Shown here: in pieces, positions 34,601-42,020 of the stretch
How positions within the stretch are numbered: the stretch's first letter is position 1
Layout: every line of letters begins with the position of its first letter
DNA from: Thermoplasmata archaeon
Lineage (GTDB): Archaea; Thermoplasmatota; Thermoplasmata; Lutacidiplasmatales; UBA184
Direction of reading: 5' to 3'
NCBI GenBank assembly: GCA_021790425.1
Contig: JAJYEA010000015.1
Span: 1-42,068 of the forward strand
Length of the DNA: 42,068 bases
Made by a program: the position numbers and the translations under genes
Notes under the pieces: model-generated
Database searches by the model: none
What the model was told of the DNA's origin: nothing
What the model saw: only the letters and a program-made list of their open reading frames with translations

Positions 34601-35562
34601 GTCGACCTCCGCAGAGGGACCGACGGAAGTCCTGGCAAGGCCGGACTGACGTGAGTGGAACCCAAGGAGCCGTGTCCGAAGGGAGAGGCACCGAATGGAC
34701 GCCGGGGTCGGCACACGCAGAGGACCTGGTGGGCTGGGTGGGCCCGCTCCACTGGGCCCTGCCACGGCTGGGTGGCATCGTAAAAGCCCAGCACCTCGAA
34801 CCCTCCGCGCTCGACCAACGCCCCCATCGAGCGAATGGTGAGCATTCGGGACCGCACGGTGCTGACGCTGTGGGCTTCGAGCTTCCCTGCACCGAAGTCT
34901 AGGGCATAGAGCTCGGCCTCTCGGGTAAGAATTGAGCTCACCGGGTCATACCGGATGTTCTGGAGGTAGAGCACCTCTCGTTGGGGACCGGGGTGATGTT
35001 TCTCCCAGTACTCGACGTGCGGGCGGAGCCCAATATTCTGCCAGAACTCGAAAATGAAGACCCCCTTCGGGACATGCCGACGGACCGACCCCAGCATGCT
35101 CTCGAAGTCATCGTCACGGAGGAGATGGTCGACGGCTCCGCGCCAGCTGTACGCCACATCATAGGTGCGTCCCATGTCGAACGACCGCATGTCGCCCACC
35201 TCGAATCGGGGCGGAATGCGGAACCTCCCCGCACGGTTGCGGGCCACCTGGATCATGTCGGGTTCGCAGTCGATCCCGGTGACGTCGTACCCGCGGCTCG
35301 CCAAGATCGTCGCTTGGACTCCCGACCCACATCCGAGGTCCAGGAACGACTGCGACCGGGGGGCACCGTGCCGGCGGAGGAGCAACTCGAGATTGTCCAT
35401 TTCCGCTTCGTGGTCCGCATGGTCGCCCGTGATGAGCTCCCAGTAATCGGCCATTCCGCGGTACCCGCTGGGGCTCGCCGCTTCCTCCGTGGCCCGGTCG
35501 CTGGACGAGGGGATTTCTCTAGGGGCGGTTTCTGGCATCGCGCTGACGTTCCGTTCTTCCAC
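34597..35562 (-). CDS. SAM-dependent class I methyltransferase of the peptide cluster
   Basis: A 321-residue methyltransferase from the GTG at VEERNVSAMPE, which lies six bases after a GGGGGGT stretch and 22 bases past the radical SAM stop; ATG nine codons later is an alternative. SAM-binding motif I is FLDLGCGSGVQATILASRGY (73-92), the acidic end of strand 2 is Asp98 (VTGIDCEPDM), and later strands include RFEVGDMRSFDM and GVFIFEFWQ. The N-terminal WELITGDHADHEAEMDNLEL is common in small-molecule or peptide methyltransferases. The C-terminal about 35 residues are Pro/Ser/Gly-rich and look unstructured. Substrate unknown; modification of the cluster peptide is the obvious hypothesis. Confidence 0.88.
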   Translation of the reverse strand: MEERNVSAMPETAPREIPSSSDRATEEAASPSGYRGMADYWELITGDHADHEAEMDNLELLLRRHGAPRSQSFLDLGCGSGVQATILASRGYDVTGIDCEPDMIQVARNRAGRFRIPPRFEVGDMRSFDMGRTYDVAYSWRGAVDHLLRDDDFESMLGSVRRHVPKGVFIFEFWQNIGLRPHVEYWEKHHPGPQREVLYLQNIRYDPVSSILTREAELYALDFGAGKLEAHSVSTVRSRMLTIRSMGALVERGGFEVLGFYDATQPWQGPVERAHPAHQVLCVCRPRRPFGASPFGHGSLGSTHVSPALPGLPSVPLRRST

Positions 35563-35584
35563 GGTCGACCCCCCTAGAAGCGAC

Positions 35585-36739
35585 CTATCGCATTCCGCGC
35601 TCGTGCCGCAACCGCGTCCTTCGCGCGCACTCGGTCGTCGGACCGAAGAGGCCAGGGGGTTTCCCCGCCAGGGCCATGCTGTTGCCCCGACAGAATCCCC
35701 GGCACTGGGCAAAGTATTCGCAGTTGGAACACCCGGCCGGTACGGATCCTGCCGTGGCGAGCGCCCAGTACTGGAAGAGGGGAGATTGGTCAAAGATGGC
35801 GCGCAGGGATCCCCCGTCTAGGAGGGAGGGGACCGCGAACCCCTTGTGGAGATAGTCCCCAGGGTACCGAATGGAATCGCAGGGGACGACCCCCCCATCG
35901 TGTTTGACGACCGCTTTGACGTACCCGCAGTAACACGAACTACCACACCCCCTCTCTTGCCCGAACGTCTCGAAAAATGCGGGGTGGGGGGTAGCACTTG
36001 ACCGGATCTCGAACTGGGTGGAGAGGAGCTCGCGTCGCAAACGGTAGAGGTGGCGGATGGCTTGCTCCTGTTCATCGTAGGTAAGCGAGGACCGGGCGTA
36101 CATCCCCGAGTCGGTTGCCTCCCCCAGGTCGCTCAGCACGATGGCCTTCCAGATGGAGACCCCCAACTGGCGGAAGTGAGACGCGATCGCTTCGATATCC
36201 TGTACGTTCGCCCGCGTAACCACCGTGCTGACACCCACCTTGAGCCCGGCATCCACCAGACGGCGCACCGTCGCCAGCAGCGCTTCCGTGTCCGCTCCGA
36301 TGCGGGTGATCACGTTCTGTTCATGGCGAAAGTGGTCGATGCTGATCGAGATGAAAGCCTCACGATCCGCCAGGGCGCGAACGATCCGATCGGTGAGAAG
36401 CGAGCCGTTCGTGGCGACCCCCAATTTGATCTCGGACGAAAGCCGCCCCACGATGGCGAGAAAGTCGGGCCTGAGGAGGACCTCCCCCCCGGTGAGTTGC
36501 ACGGTGGCGACCCGGGCGTCGTTTATCGTGTCGGCGATAGCCAGCATCTGCTCCGTGGGCAAGTCGTTCTCGAAACGGTTCACCTTGACGTAGCAGTAGG
36601 AGCATGAGTAGTTGCATCGGTTGGTCAGATGCCAGATGAGCTTCAGGATCTTGCGCTGGCGCAGCACCTTCTCGAAGATCCCCTCGGGGTCGCGAGGGAG
36701 CGCGGCGTCAGAAATGGTTCGGGAGGACAGTTCGAGCAT
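35585..36739 (-). CDS. Radical SAM/SPASM peptide-maturase-like enzyme
   Basis: A 384-residue protein. The radical SAM cluster motif is Cys42-x3-Cys46-x2-Cys49 (LTNRCNYSCSYCYVKVN), followed by the GGE motif (TGGEVLL, 83-89) and an NGS loop (ATNGSLL). The C-terminal SPASM domain has Cys265, Cys269, Cys271, Cys287 (in the C-x15-C pattern CGYVKAV then GGVVPC), then C-x2-C-x5-C-x3-C at 337-350 (CSNCEYFAQCRGFC) and Cys371, enough for two auxiliary iron-sulfur clusters. Such enzymes cross-link or epimerise ribosomal peptides, or build peptide-derived cofactors. The ATG is preceded by GGGAGGAC six bases upstream. A peptide gene ends 24 bases before it. No peptide-recognition (RRE/PqqD-like) domain is apparent in the short N-terminus. 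Confidence 0.92.
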   Translation of the reverse strand: MLELSSRTISDAALPRDPEGIFEKVLRQRKILKLIWHLTNRCNYSCSYCYVKVNRFENDLPTEQMLAIADTINDARVATVQLTGGEVLLRPDFLAIVGRLSSEIKLGVATNGSLLTDRIVRALADREAFISISIDHFRHEQNVITRIGADTEALLATVRRLVDAGLKVGVSTVVTRANVQDIEAIASHFRQLGVSIWKAIVLSDLGEATDSGMYARSSLTYDEQEQAIRHLYRLRRELLSTQFEIRSSATPHPAFFETFGQERGCGSSCYCGYVKAVVKHDGGVVPCDSIRYPGDYLHKGFAVPSLLDGGSLRAIFDQSPLFQYWALATAGSVPAGCSNCEYFAQCRGFCRGNSMALAGKPPGLFGPTTECARRTRLRHERGMR

Positions 36740-36763
36740 CGTCTGTCCTCCCGGTGTGACGAC

Positions 36764-36898
36764 CTAGCCCCAACCCCTGTCGGGGCTGCTCGGCATGCCG
36801 AGATGTTCGAGTTCGTCCGGGGTGACCGCAGGGCTCGCCCGGAGTCGCGCCACGAAGGCATTCAACTCTTCCATCACGTCCGCCAGTGTGTCTTTCAC
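36764..36898 (-). CDS. Candidate precursor peptide, 44 residues
   Basis: A short gene read directly from sequence. The GTG start at 36896-36898 follows GGAGGTG by six bases, the best ribosome site in the region; a GTG three codons earlier would overlap that site. The stop TAG is at 36764-36766, 24 bases before the radical SAM gene. The N-terminal 34 residues are charged and helical (KDTLADVMEELNAFVARLRA, then VTPDELEHLG), as expected for a leader. The C-terminal MPSSPDRGWG is short, Pro/Ser/Gly-rich with one Arg and one Trp, as expected for a modified core. No Cys, so it is not a thioether-type substrate. Position, ribosome site and amino-acid pattern support it, but no homologue can be checked here. 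Confidence 0.72.
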   Translation of the reverse strand: MKDTLADVMEELNAFVARLRASPAVTPDELEHLGMPSSPDRGWG

Positions 36899-36950
36899 GC
36901 GCTCCACCTCCGTTGTTTGAATTGCACGGGGAGGTAATGCCATTTACTGC

Positions 36951-36985
36951 ATCCATTGGGTATCCGTCCCAATGTATTTATTAGG
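36951..36985. promoter_or_regulatory. Divergent promoter with inverted-repeat operator
   Basis: CATTGGG (36954-36960) and CCCAATG (36968-36974) form a perfect inverted repeat around a seven-base spacer; two of the next three base pairs outward also match. It abuts an AT-rich box TGTATTTATTAG (36974-36985), whose centre is 27 bases before the ATG at 37007, ideal for a leaderless transcript. Read the other way, the same AT-rich box would place the peptide operon's start near 36950, so a protein on the repeat would cover that start and the TATA edge of the other gene. The adjacent ribbon-helix-helix protein is the natural candidate to bind it. Confidence 0.65.
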
Positions 36986-37006
36986 GAGTCTGAGCGTAGC
37001 CATTTC

Positions 37007-37732
37007 ATGGTAGAGCTTCGAACCGTCATACCCGATGAGATCGACCGGTACCTGGACACGCTGGTGGGGACGGGGCCGTTCAACAACAAGGCGGAACTCG
37101 TCCGCGCGGCACTCGCCTCGTACACATCGATGGCCGGACCCATGGCGCAGGTCTTCGACAAGGAGAATATCTTCTCTCCCGACGGACGCATCTATCAAGC
37201 TGAGTACGCCCGGGAGTCCGCCCTGCGCGCCCTCCCGTCGGTCGGGGTGGTCTACCCCCGCGGGGTCGTGTTGGTGGCCCGCACCTCGTCAGTATTGCCC
37301 CGGGTGTGGTATCCACGTCTGCTGCAAGTGGGCGAACAGCTCGCCATCGGCATGACGGGTCTCGTGGCTGACGGCTACGTGACCGCCCACCGCATCAAGA
37401 AAACCAACCCACAGACGTTAGAGGACTTGGTCGACGAGCTGGCCGAATGGTACTGGGAGAACAACTCACGACGGGACCGGAGACCGCTCGGGGTGTTCTC
37501 CATGGTCGCGAGCACACTAAACGGCGATCCACACCTCCTCCTCTTCCAGCCAATTGGGGCGTGCACCGAGAGCGGAGCGGTGGCGGTCGGCAAGGACTAT
37601 GCCCGAATCCAGAGCATACTCGACCGGAGCCCCATTGCTAGGTCCGGGCCCCAGGCCGAGAAGATCGCCTTCGAAGCCCTCGGCAAGCTCGACAAGGGCC
37701 AGCGGAACGAGGTCCTGCATCTCCGGTGCTAA
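37007..37732 (+). CDS. Fusion of ribbon-helix-helix DNA-binding domain and proteasome alpha-like domain
   Basis: A 241-residue protein. Residues 2-41 are a textbook ribbon-helix-helix domain: strand ELRTVIP, helix DEIDRYLDTLV, the GPFNN turn and helix KAELVRAALASY. From residue 50 the sequence follows archaeal 20S proteasome alpha subunits end to end: FSPDGRIYQAEYARES (56-71) is the alpha-subunit signature, GVVLVARTS matches strand S2, GMTGLVADGYVTAHRIK (115-131) matches the GLVAD-R region, RRPLGVFSMVAS (158-169) matches the RPFGV strand, and AVAVGKDYARI (191-201) the GSG-type turn. No N-terminal catalytic Thr of a beta subunit. Counting back without gaps from GLVAD, the conserved ATPase-pocket Lys is Arg104. 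The ATG at 37007 is preferred over the TTG at 36956 because of the TATA spacing. Probably a transcription factor with a proteasome-fold sensor or oligomer domain. Confidence 0.88.
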   Translation: MVELRTVIPDEIDRYLDTLVGTGPFNNKAELVRAALASYTSMAGPMAQVFDKENIFSPDGRIYQAEYARESALRALPSVGVVYPRGVVLVARTSSVLPRVWYPRLLQVGEQLAIGMTGLVADGYVTAHRIKKTNPQTLEDLVDELAEWYWENNSRRDRRPLGVFSMVASTLNGDPHLLLFQPIGACTESGAVAVGKDYARIQSILDRSPIARSGPQAEKIAFEALGKLDKGQRNEVLHLRC

Positions 37733-39087
37733 CGCTCCGCCGGAATGGGACCGGGGAGGGCAGAGCGCAAGTGTCGTCGGAGCGAGCGCCCCCCAGCGCA
37801 TCTCCGCCCGGCGAGCCACCCCCAGCACGAAGCGTGTGGGACGCCGTCGCGCCACCGGGCAATCCCAGGGCGGTCGCAATCTCCGGGGTCTTCCTCACCA
37901 GCGGAACCGCTCTCTGGTGGTGGCTCTTCGCGATCCTGCTCCACGAGGGGGGTCTCAGCCTTCTTGAGATAGGGGTAGTCATCGCGGCGGGAACGGCAAC
38001 GTCACTCCTCTCTGCGATAGCGGGCGGATGGATAGCGGATATCGCGGGCCGCAAGCCCGTCATCCTGACGGCGACGCTCATGAACGCTGTCGGCACCTTC
38101 TTTCTCGCCGAAACCGTCGCGACCTCCGTCCTCTCCTTCGGCCTGGTGCTTGGGGTGTACGGTTTCGTCGCCTTCGGAGGAACCTTCGCCTCGGGCTCGC
38201 TGCGCGCGCTCCTCTTCGAATCTTCTACGGCGGACCGTCGGGGCGCCGCGATGTCTGCGCCCTATGTGCTACCCTCCCTAGTAGCCATTCCGATGCCATT
38301 CATCGGTTCGCTCCTGAGCCGGGCGATCGGCTGGCCGGTCGTATTCCTCGTATCCGGGGCCCTCTTGTGCGTCTCGTTCACCGTATACGCGCTTCTGCTG
38401 GAAGAGCCCAGGGGAACCCTGCAACGACCGGCCCCACGACGGGATCCCCGCCCCCGTCGATGGGCATGGTGGATGCTCGGTTCTCCCGTCGTGGCGCTCT
38501 TCGGCGTATACTCTTTCATCGGGTTCGGACAAGGAATCTGTGCCCCCTTCATGGGGCTCTACTTCACCCGATACCTCGGGGCGAGCGTCCCCTATTTCGG
38601 CCTGATCGCCTCCGTCGAGATGGCTCTTGTCGGTGGATTGGCATGGGTCTCCGGGAGGTTGGTCGACCGGATCGGAGCACTACCGACGATGAGCGCCAGC
38701 CTCGGTGGAGAAGCGGCCATCGTGATCGGCATGGTTTTCGTCCGGAACCTCCTCCTGGCCGGCGGGCTCTACGAGGCCTGGAGCGCGGTGGATTGGTTCG
38801 ACCTCACCGCGCCCTCGGTCTTCCTCGGAACGAACGTGACGACCGAACGGAGGGCCACCGTCATCGGTGCCTTCGGCACGGTGACCCGCCTTCCGACCCT
38901 GGTAGCGCCGGAGTTGGGGGGATACCTCTTCGGGATCTTCCCTCCACTGATCCTTGTCGCCTATGCGACGGTCGCTGCAACGTCCGCGGCGTTCCTGGTG
39001 TTCCTGCGCACCGTCTTCCCGAGTCCCCCGAGGACGCCCCTCGGACAGTCTACCCGTGGTCGAGACCCTGCCGCTGCTACGGAATGA
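37726..39087 (+). CDS. MFS transporter of the peptide cluster
   Basis: A 453-residue major-facilitator protein with about 12 transmembrane helices. Motif A is GGWIADIAGRKPVILTATLM between helices 2 and 3; a cytoplasmic linker (RGTLQRPAPRRDPRPRRWAW) separates the halves, and a motif A-like loop recurs in the second half (SGRLVDRIGALPTM). The N-terminal about 45 residues are polar and Pro-rich. A GTG start overlaps the upstream regulator's stop codon by seven bases; a GTG at 37771 after GGGGAGGGC is an alternative. The overlap makes co-expression with the RHH-proteasome fusion likely. Export of the mature peptide is inferred from context. Confidence 0.85.
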   Translation: MLTLRRNGTGEGRAQVSSERAPPSASPPGEPPPARSVWDAVAPPGNPRAVAISGVFLTSGTALWWWLFAILLHEGGLSLLEIGVVIAAGTATSLLSAIAGGWIADIAGRKPVILTATLMNAVGTFFLAETVATSVLSFGLVLGVYGFVAFGGTFASGSLRALLFESSTADRRGAAMSAPYVLPSLVAIPMPFIGSLLSRAIGWPVVFLVSGALLCVSFTVYALLLEEPRGTLQRPAPRRDPRPRRWAWWMLGSPVVALFGVYSFIGFGQGICAPFMGLYFTRYLGASVPYFGLIASVEMALVGGLAWVSGRLVDRIGALPTMSASLGGEAAIVIGMVFVRNLLLAGGLYEAWSAVDWFDLTAPSVFLGTNVTTERRATVIGAFGTVTRLPTLVAPELGGYLFGIFPPLILVAYATVAATSAAFLVFLRTVFPSPPRTPLGQSTRGRDPAAATE

Positions 39088-39162
39088 GGAGACTGTCCGA
39101 ACGAGCGGGAGAACGTACCCGAGGGGGGAAGGTCGTTCCTCCCGGCCCGAACGCCTTCGGCG

Positions 39163-39603
39163 TCAGCGACCCGTGCTCCCGAACCCGCCCTTGCGGTGCG
39201 GGGATTCCAGGACGGTCCCCCACGCGAACCGGGTCTCGACCTCGCCGACGAGCCGGCACTGGGCGATGCGGTCCCCGGCGTGGATCCGGTAGGTTTCCCC
39301 AAAGAGGAGGGTCAGGGGAACCCGCACCTCCTGGGCATAGTCGCTGTCGATGGTCCCGGGGGCGTTCACCATCAGCACCCCTTTCGTGGAGAGGCCGCTC
39401 CGGGGGCGCATCTCGAGGAACGTGCCCGGGGGCGCCTGCATCTTGAGCCCGGTGCGGACGAGCGTCACTTGTCCGTGCCGCAGGTCGGTCTCCTCGGCCG
39501 CATAGACGTCAAAACACGCGCTGCCAGGGGTGCCCTTCGTCGGTTCCCGGGCCGCAGGGGCGTCCGGAAGCCGTTCCACGACCACGACCAGGGGTTCCGC
39601 CAC
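39163..39603 (-). CDS. dut: dUTPase (trimeric type)
   Basis: A 146-residue protein with all five trimeric dUTPase motifs: SACFDVYAAEE (28-38), EMRPRSGLSTKG (64-75), GTIDSDYAQEV (83-93, with the catalytic Asp), DRIAQCRL (111-118) and KGGFGSTGR (138-146). It hydrolyses dUTP to dUMP. Motif 1 has Cys-Phe-Asp in place of the usual Gly-x-Asp-Leu. The GTG start (VAEPLVVVVE) lies 22-32 bases after the AT-rich box at 39625-39635, consistent with a leaderless mRNA. Confidence 0.93.
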   Translation of the reverse strand: MAEPLVVVVERLPDAPAAREPTKGTPGSACFDVYAAEETDLRHGQVTLVRTGLKMQAPPGTFLEMRPRSGLSTKGVLMVNAPGTIDSDYAQEVRVPLTLLFGETYRIHAGDRIAQCRLVGEVETRFAWGTVLESPHRKGGFGSTGR

Positions 39604-39623
39604 GGACCCCGCCACCGTCGCGG

Positions 39624-39635
39624 GCTTAAATAAGG
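39624..39635. promoter_or_regulatory. Shared AT-rich promoter element of dut and the ubiD-ubiA unit
   Basis: GCTTAAATAAGG is nearly palindromic and reads as a TATA-like box on both strands. It is 22-32 bases before the dut GTG on one side and 26-37 bases before the ubiD GTG on the other; only 57 bases separate the two start codons. One element therefore seems to serve two divergent leaderless genes. Confidence 0.6.
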
Positions 39636-39660
39636 TGGGAGCCGTGGGCGCGCGATTGCC

Positions 39661-41139
39661 GTGGCGTGGAAGAACCTGGGAGAATTCCTGACATCGTTGG
39701 AGGAGAAAGGGGACCTCGTCCGGGTCCGGTCCAAGGTGAGCCCTCGCCTCGAGATGACGGAACTCGCCCTGCGCGCCCTCCGGGCCGACGGGCCCGCGCT
39801 CCTCTTTGAGCAGGTCGAGGGGTCCGACTGGCCCGTGGCGATCAACGTCCTCGGCTCCGACCGGCGCATCGCCCAGGCGCTGGGGAGGCAAGACCTCGGG
39901 GAGGCGGCCGGCACCATCGCGGACCTCCTCGCGATGAAGCCCCCCTCCGGGATCGTGGCGATGATCCGGGAGCCGGGGAAGACGCTGGACCTGCTGCAAC
40001 AGCTCCGCTCGCTCGCCCCCAAGCGGGTCTCGACCGCGGCCTGCCAGAAGAACGAGACCGACCGGGTCGACCTCGGCCGGCTCCCGATCCTCACGTGCTG
40101 GCCCAAGGACGGCGGGCCCACGGTCACGTTCCCCCTGGTCATCACCAAGAACCCGGAGACCGGGGAGAGCCACACCGGCATCTACCGGCTCCAGCGCTAC
40201 GGCGCGGACACCCTCGGGATGCACTGGCAGACGCACCGCGTGGGGGCCGAGAACTTCCGGAGATGGTCCCGGGCCGGGAAGGACATGCCCGTCGCGGTCG
40301 TCATCGGAGCGGACCCGGCCTCGATCTTCTCGTCGCTTGCCCCCGTTCCCGAGGGGATCAGCAAGTTCGCGTTCTCGGGACTGATGCGCGGAAGACCCGT
40401 CGAGCTCGTCCCGTGCCGGACGGTGGACCTCGAGGTCCCGGCGGAGTCGGAGTTCGTCCTCGAGGGCTACGTCCGGCCCGGCGAGAGCCACGTCGAGGGA
40501 CCGTTCGGCGATCACACCGGCTACTACTCGCTGCCGGAACCGTTCCCGGTGATGCACGTGACCCACATGACGTGGCGGGACCGGCCGACCTACCTCGCCA
40601 CGGTGACGGGGAAGCCCCCGACGGAGGACGCGGTCCTCGGGCGGGCGATCACGCGCCTCTTCCTCCCCGTCATCCGGATGGTCCTGCCCGAGGTGAAGGA
40701 CATGGACCTCCCGATGGAGGGGCTCTTCATCAATCTCGCCGTCGTCTCCATCCGGAAGAGCTACCCGTACCACGCCCGCAAGGTCATGCACGCGCTCTGG
40801 GGGCTGGGCCAGATGATGTTCGTCCGGTACATCGTCGTCGTGGACGAGGACGTGAACCCCCACGACCTCCGGGAGGTGCTGTACCGGGTTTCCCTCCAGG
40901 CGGACCCCGCCGAGGACTTCGAGCTTGTCCGCGGCCCCGTGGACCAGCTCTCGGTGTCGAACCGGCTGGAGAACGTGGGCGGCAAGGTGGGCATCGACGC
41001 CACCAAGAAGTGGTCCGGGGAGGGCTACCCGCGTCCCTGGCCCGAGGAGGCGCGCATGGACCCGGCCGTCCAGGCCCGGATCGACGCCCTCCTCTCCGCG
41101 GAACCCCGGCTCGCCCAGGTCCTCTCGGCCCGACGATGA
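39661..41139 (+). CDS. ubiD: UbiD-family prenylated-FMN-dependent decarboxylase
   Basis: A 492-residue UbiD-family protein with GTG start. Characteristic regions include KNLGEFLTSLEEKGDLVRV at the N-terminus, the prFMN-binding stretch HTGIYRLQRYGADTLGMHWQ, and EGPFGDHTGYYSLPEPFPVM (about 278-297), which carries the acidic catalytic part of the family. These enzymes remove aromatic carboxylates using prenylated FMN. Its overlap with ubiA points to quinone ring processing (menaquinone-type or related), although other aromatic acids cannot be excluded. The ubiX-type flavin prenyltransferase is not in the window. Confidence 0.93.
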   Translation: MAWKNLGEFLTSLEEKGDLVRVRSKVSPRLEMTELALRALRADGPALLFEQVEGSDWPVAINVLGSDRRIAQALGRQDLGEAAGTIADLLAMKPPSGIVAMIREPGKTLDLLQQLRSLAPKRVSTAACQKNETDRVDLGRLPILTCWPKDGGPTVTFPLVITKNPETGESHTGIYRLQRYGADTLGMHWQTHRVGAENFRRWSRAGKDMPVAVVIGADPASIFSSLAPVPEGISKFAFSGLMRGRPVELVPCRTVDLEVPAESEFVLEGYVRPGESHVEGPFGDHTGYYSLPEPFPVMHVTHMTWRDRPTYLATVTGKPPTEDAVLGRAITRLFLPVIRMVLPEVKDMDLPMEGLFINLAVVSIRKSYPYHARKVMHALWGLGQMMFVRYIVVVDEDVNPHDLREVLYRVSLQADPAEDFELVRGPVDQLSVSNRLENVGGKVGIDATKKWSGEGYPRPWPEEARMDPAVQARIDALLSAEPRLAQVLSARR

Positions 41140-42020
41140 AGGGCGGGCTCTCGAGGCTCCTCCTCCTGCAGACGCTCGGGCTCAACGCCTTCCTCGTCGT
41201 CGGGTTCCTCGTCGCGGCGACCCGGCTCCACGTGGCGGTGGTCACGGTAGTCCTGATCTTCCTGGCGTTCTTCGGCGCGCGGAACGCCGGCCACGCCTTC
41301 AACCAGGTCGTGGACATTCGCTACGACCGGCTGAATCCCCGGACCCAGGACCGCCCGCTCGTCTCGGGAGGGATGTCGACCTCCACGGCGCTCCTCGTGG
41401 TCGCGGCGAACGTCGCCCTCGTGGTCGGGGCCGCCGCGCTCCTCAACCCGCTCGTCCTGCTCCTCGCCCCCGTGGGCCTCGCCCTGGCGTTGGGGTACTC
41501 CTACACGAAGCGCTACACCGCGGGGACGACCGTGCTGCTCGGGCTCGTGCAGTCCATCATCCCTGCCGGGGTCTACCTCGCCACCTGGGAGGCGCTCCCT
41601 CCGGCCGCCCTCGCGGGCGCCACGGCCGTGCTCCTCTTCGGGACCGGGTTCGAGACCATCCACAGCCTCGGCGACCTGGAGACGGACCGGCGGTTCGGTC
41701 TCCATTCGCTCCCGCTCGCGCTCGGCCCGCAACGGGCCGTGACGCTCGTCGGCGTGCTCTTCGGGGCGAGCATCGTCTTCTTCGGACTCTTCGGGTACCT
41801 CGCCTCCCTGGGAATCTTCTACTACGCGGCGCTCGTCGGCATGGCCATCTTCGCGGCGCTCGAGACGCGTTTCGTGGCCCGGTCCCTGGCACCGGAGGCC
41901 CCCCGGGAGACGCACAACCTCGAGGGGGGTTCCCCGCTCATTGCGAACCTCGCGATCGGCGCGTTCTTCTTCGTCGGCACCCTCCTCGGGGTGTTCCTCG
42001 GGCCCACCCTCGGACTATAG
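41136..42020 (+). CDS. ubiA: UbiA-family membrane prenyltransferase
   Basis: A 294-residue protein with about eight or nine transmembrane helices. Both aspartate-rich diphosphate motifs of the UbiA family are present: NQVVDIRYDRLNPRTQDRPL (Asp60, Asp64) and HSLGDLETDRRFGLHSLP (Asp180, Asp184). It attaches a polyprenyl chain to an aromatic ring in the membrane. The ATG overlaps the ubiD stop codon (ATGA), so the decarboxylase and prenyltransferase are made together and probably act in the same quinone pathway. The last 48 bases of the window include CTTAAGTAA, perhaps the promoter of the next gene. Confidence 0.93.
   Translation: MKGGLSRLLLLQTLGLNAFLVVGFLVAATRLHVAVVTVVLIFLAFFGARNAGHAFNQVVDIRYDRLNPRTQDRPLVSGGMSTSTALLVVAANVALVVGAAALLNPLVLLLAPVGLALALGYSYTKRYTAGTTVLLGLVQSIIPAGVYLATWEALPPAALAGATAVLLFGTGFETIHSLGDLETDRRFGLHSLPLALGPQRAVTLVGVLFGASIVFFGLFGYLASLGIFYYAALVGMAIFAALETRFVARSLAPEAPRETHNLEGGSPLIANLAIGAFFFVGTLLGVFLGPTLGL

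Noticed and set aside
35585-36739. A heme-biosynthesis radical SAM enzyme (NirJ/AhbD type)
   Set aside because: SPASM cysteines are compatible, but there are no heme-pathway genes nearby, and a peptide gene precedes it; peptide maturation fits the context better.
36764-36898. The short frame as a mere leader of the radical SAM mRNA
   Set aside because: It has its own strong ribosome site, a plausible leader/core split and lies in the position typical of precursor peptides; the idea is not excluded but is less likely.
37007-37732. An active proteasome beta-type or Ntn hydrolase
   Set aside because: There is no N-terminal Thr, Ser or Cys that could be exposed by processing before the proteasome-like strand, and the FSPDGR signature belongs to alpha subunits, which are not catalytic.
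39163-40863. A minus-strand frame continuing upstream of dUTPase across the ubiD gene
   Set aside because: dUTPase is complete from the GTG at 39603 with a promoter box before it; the upstream part is the antisense of ubiD.
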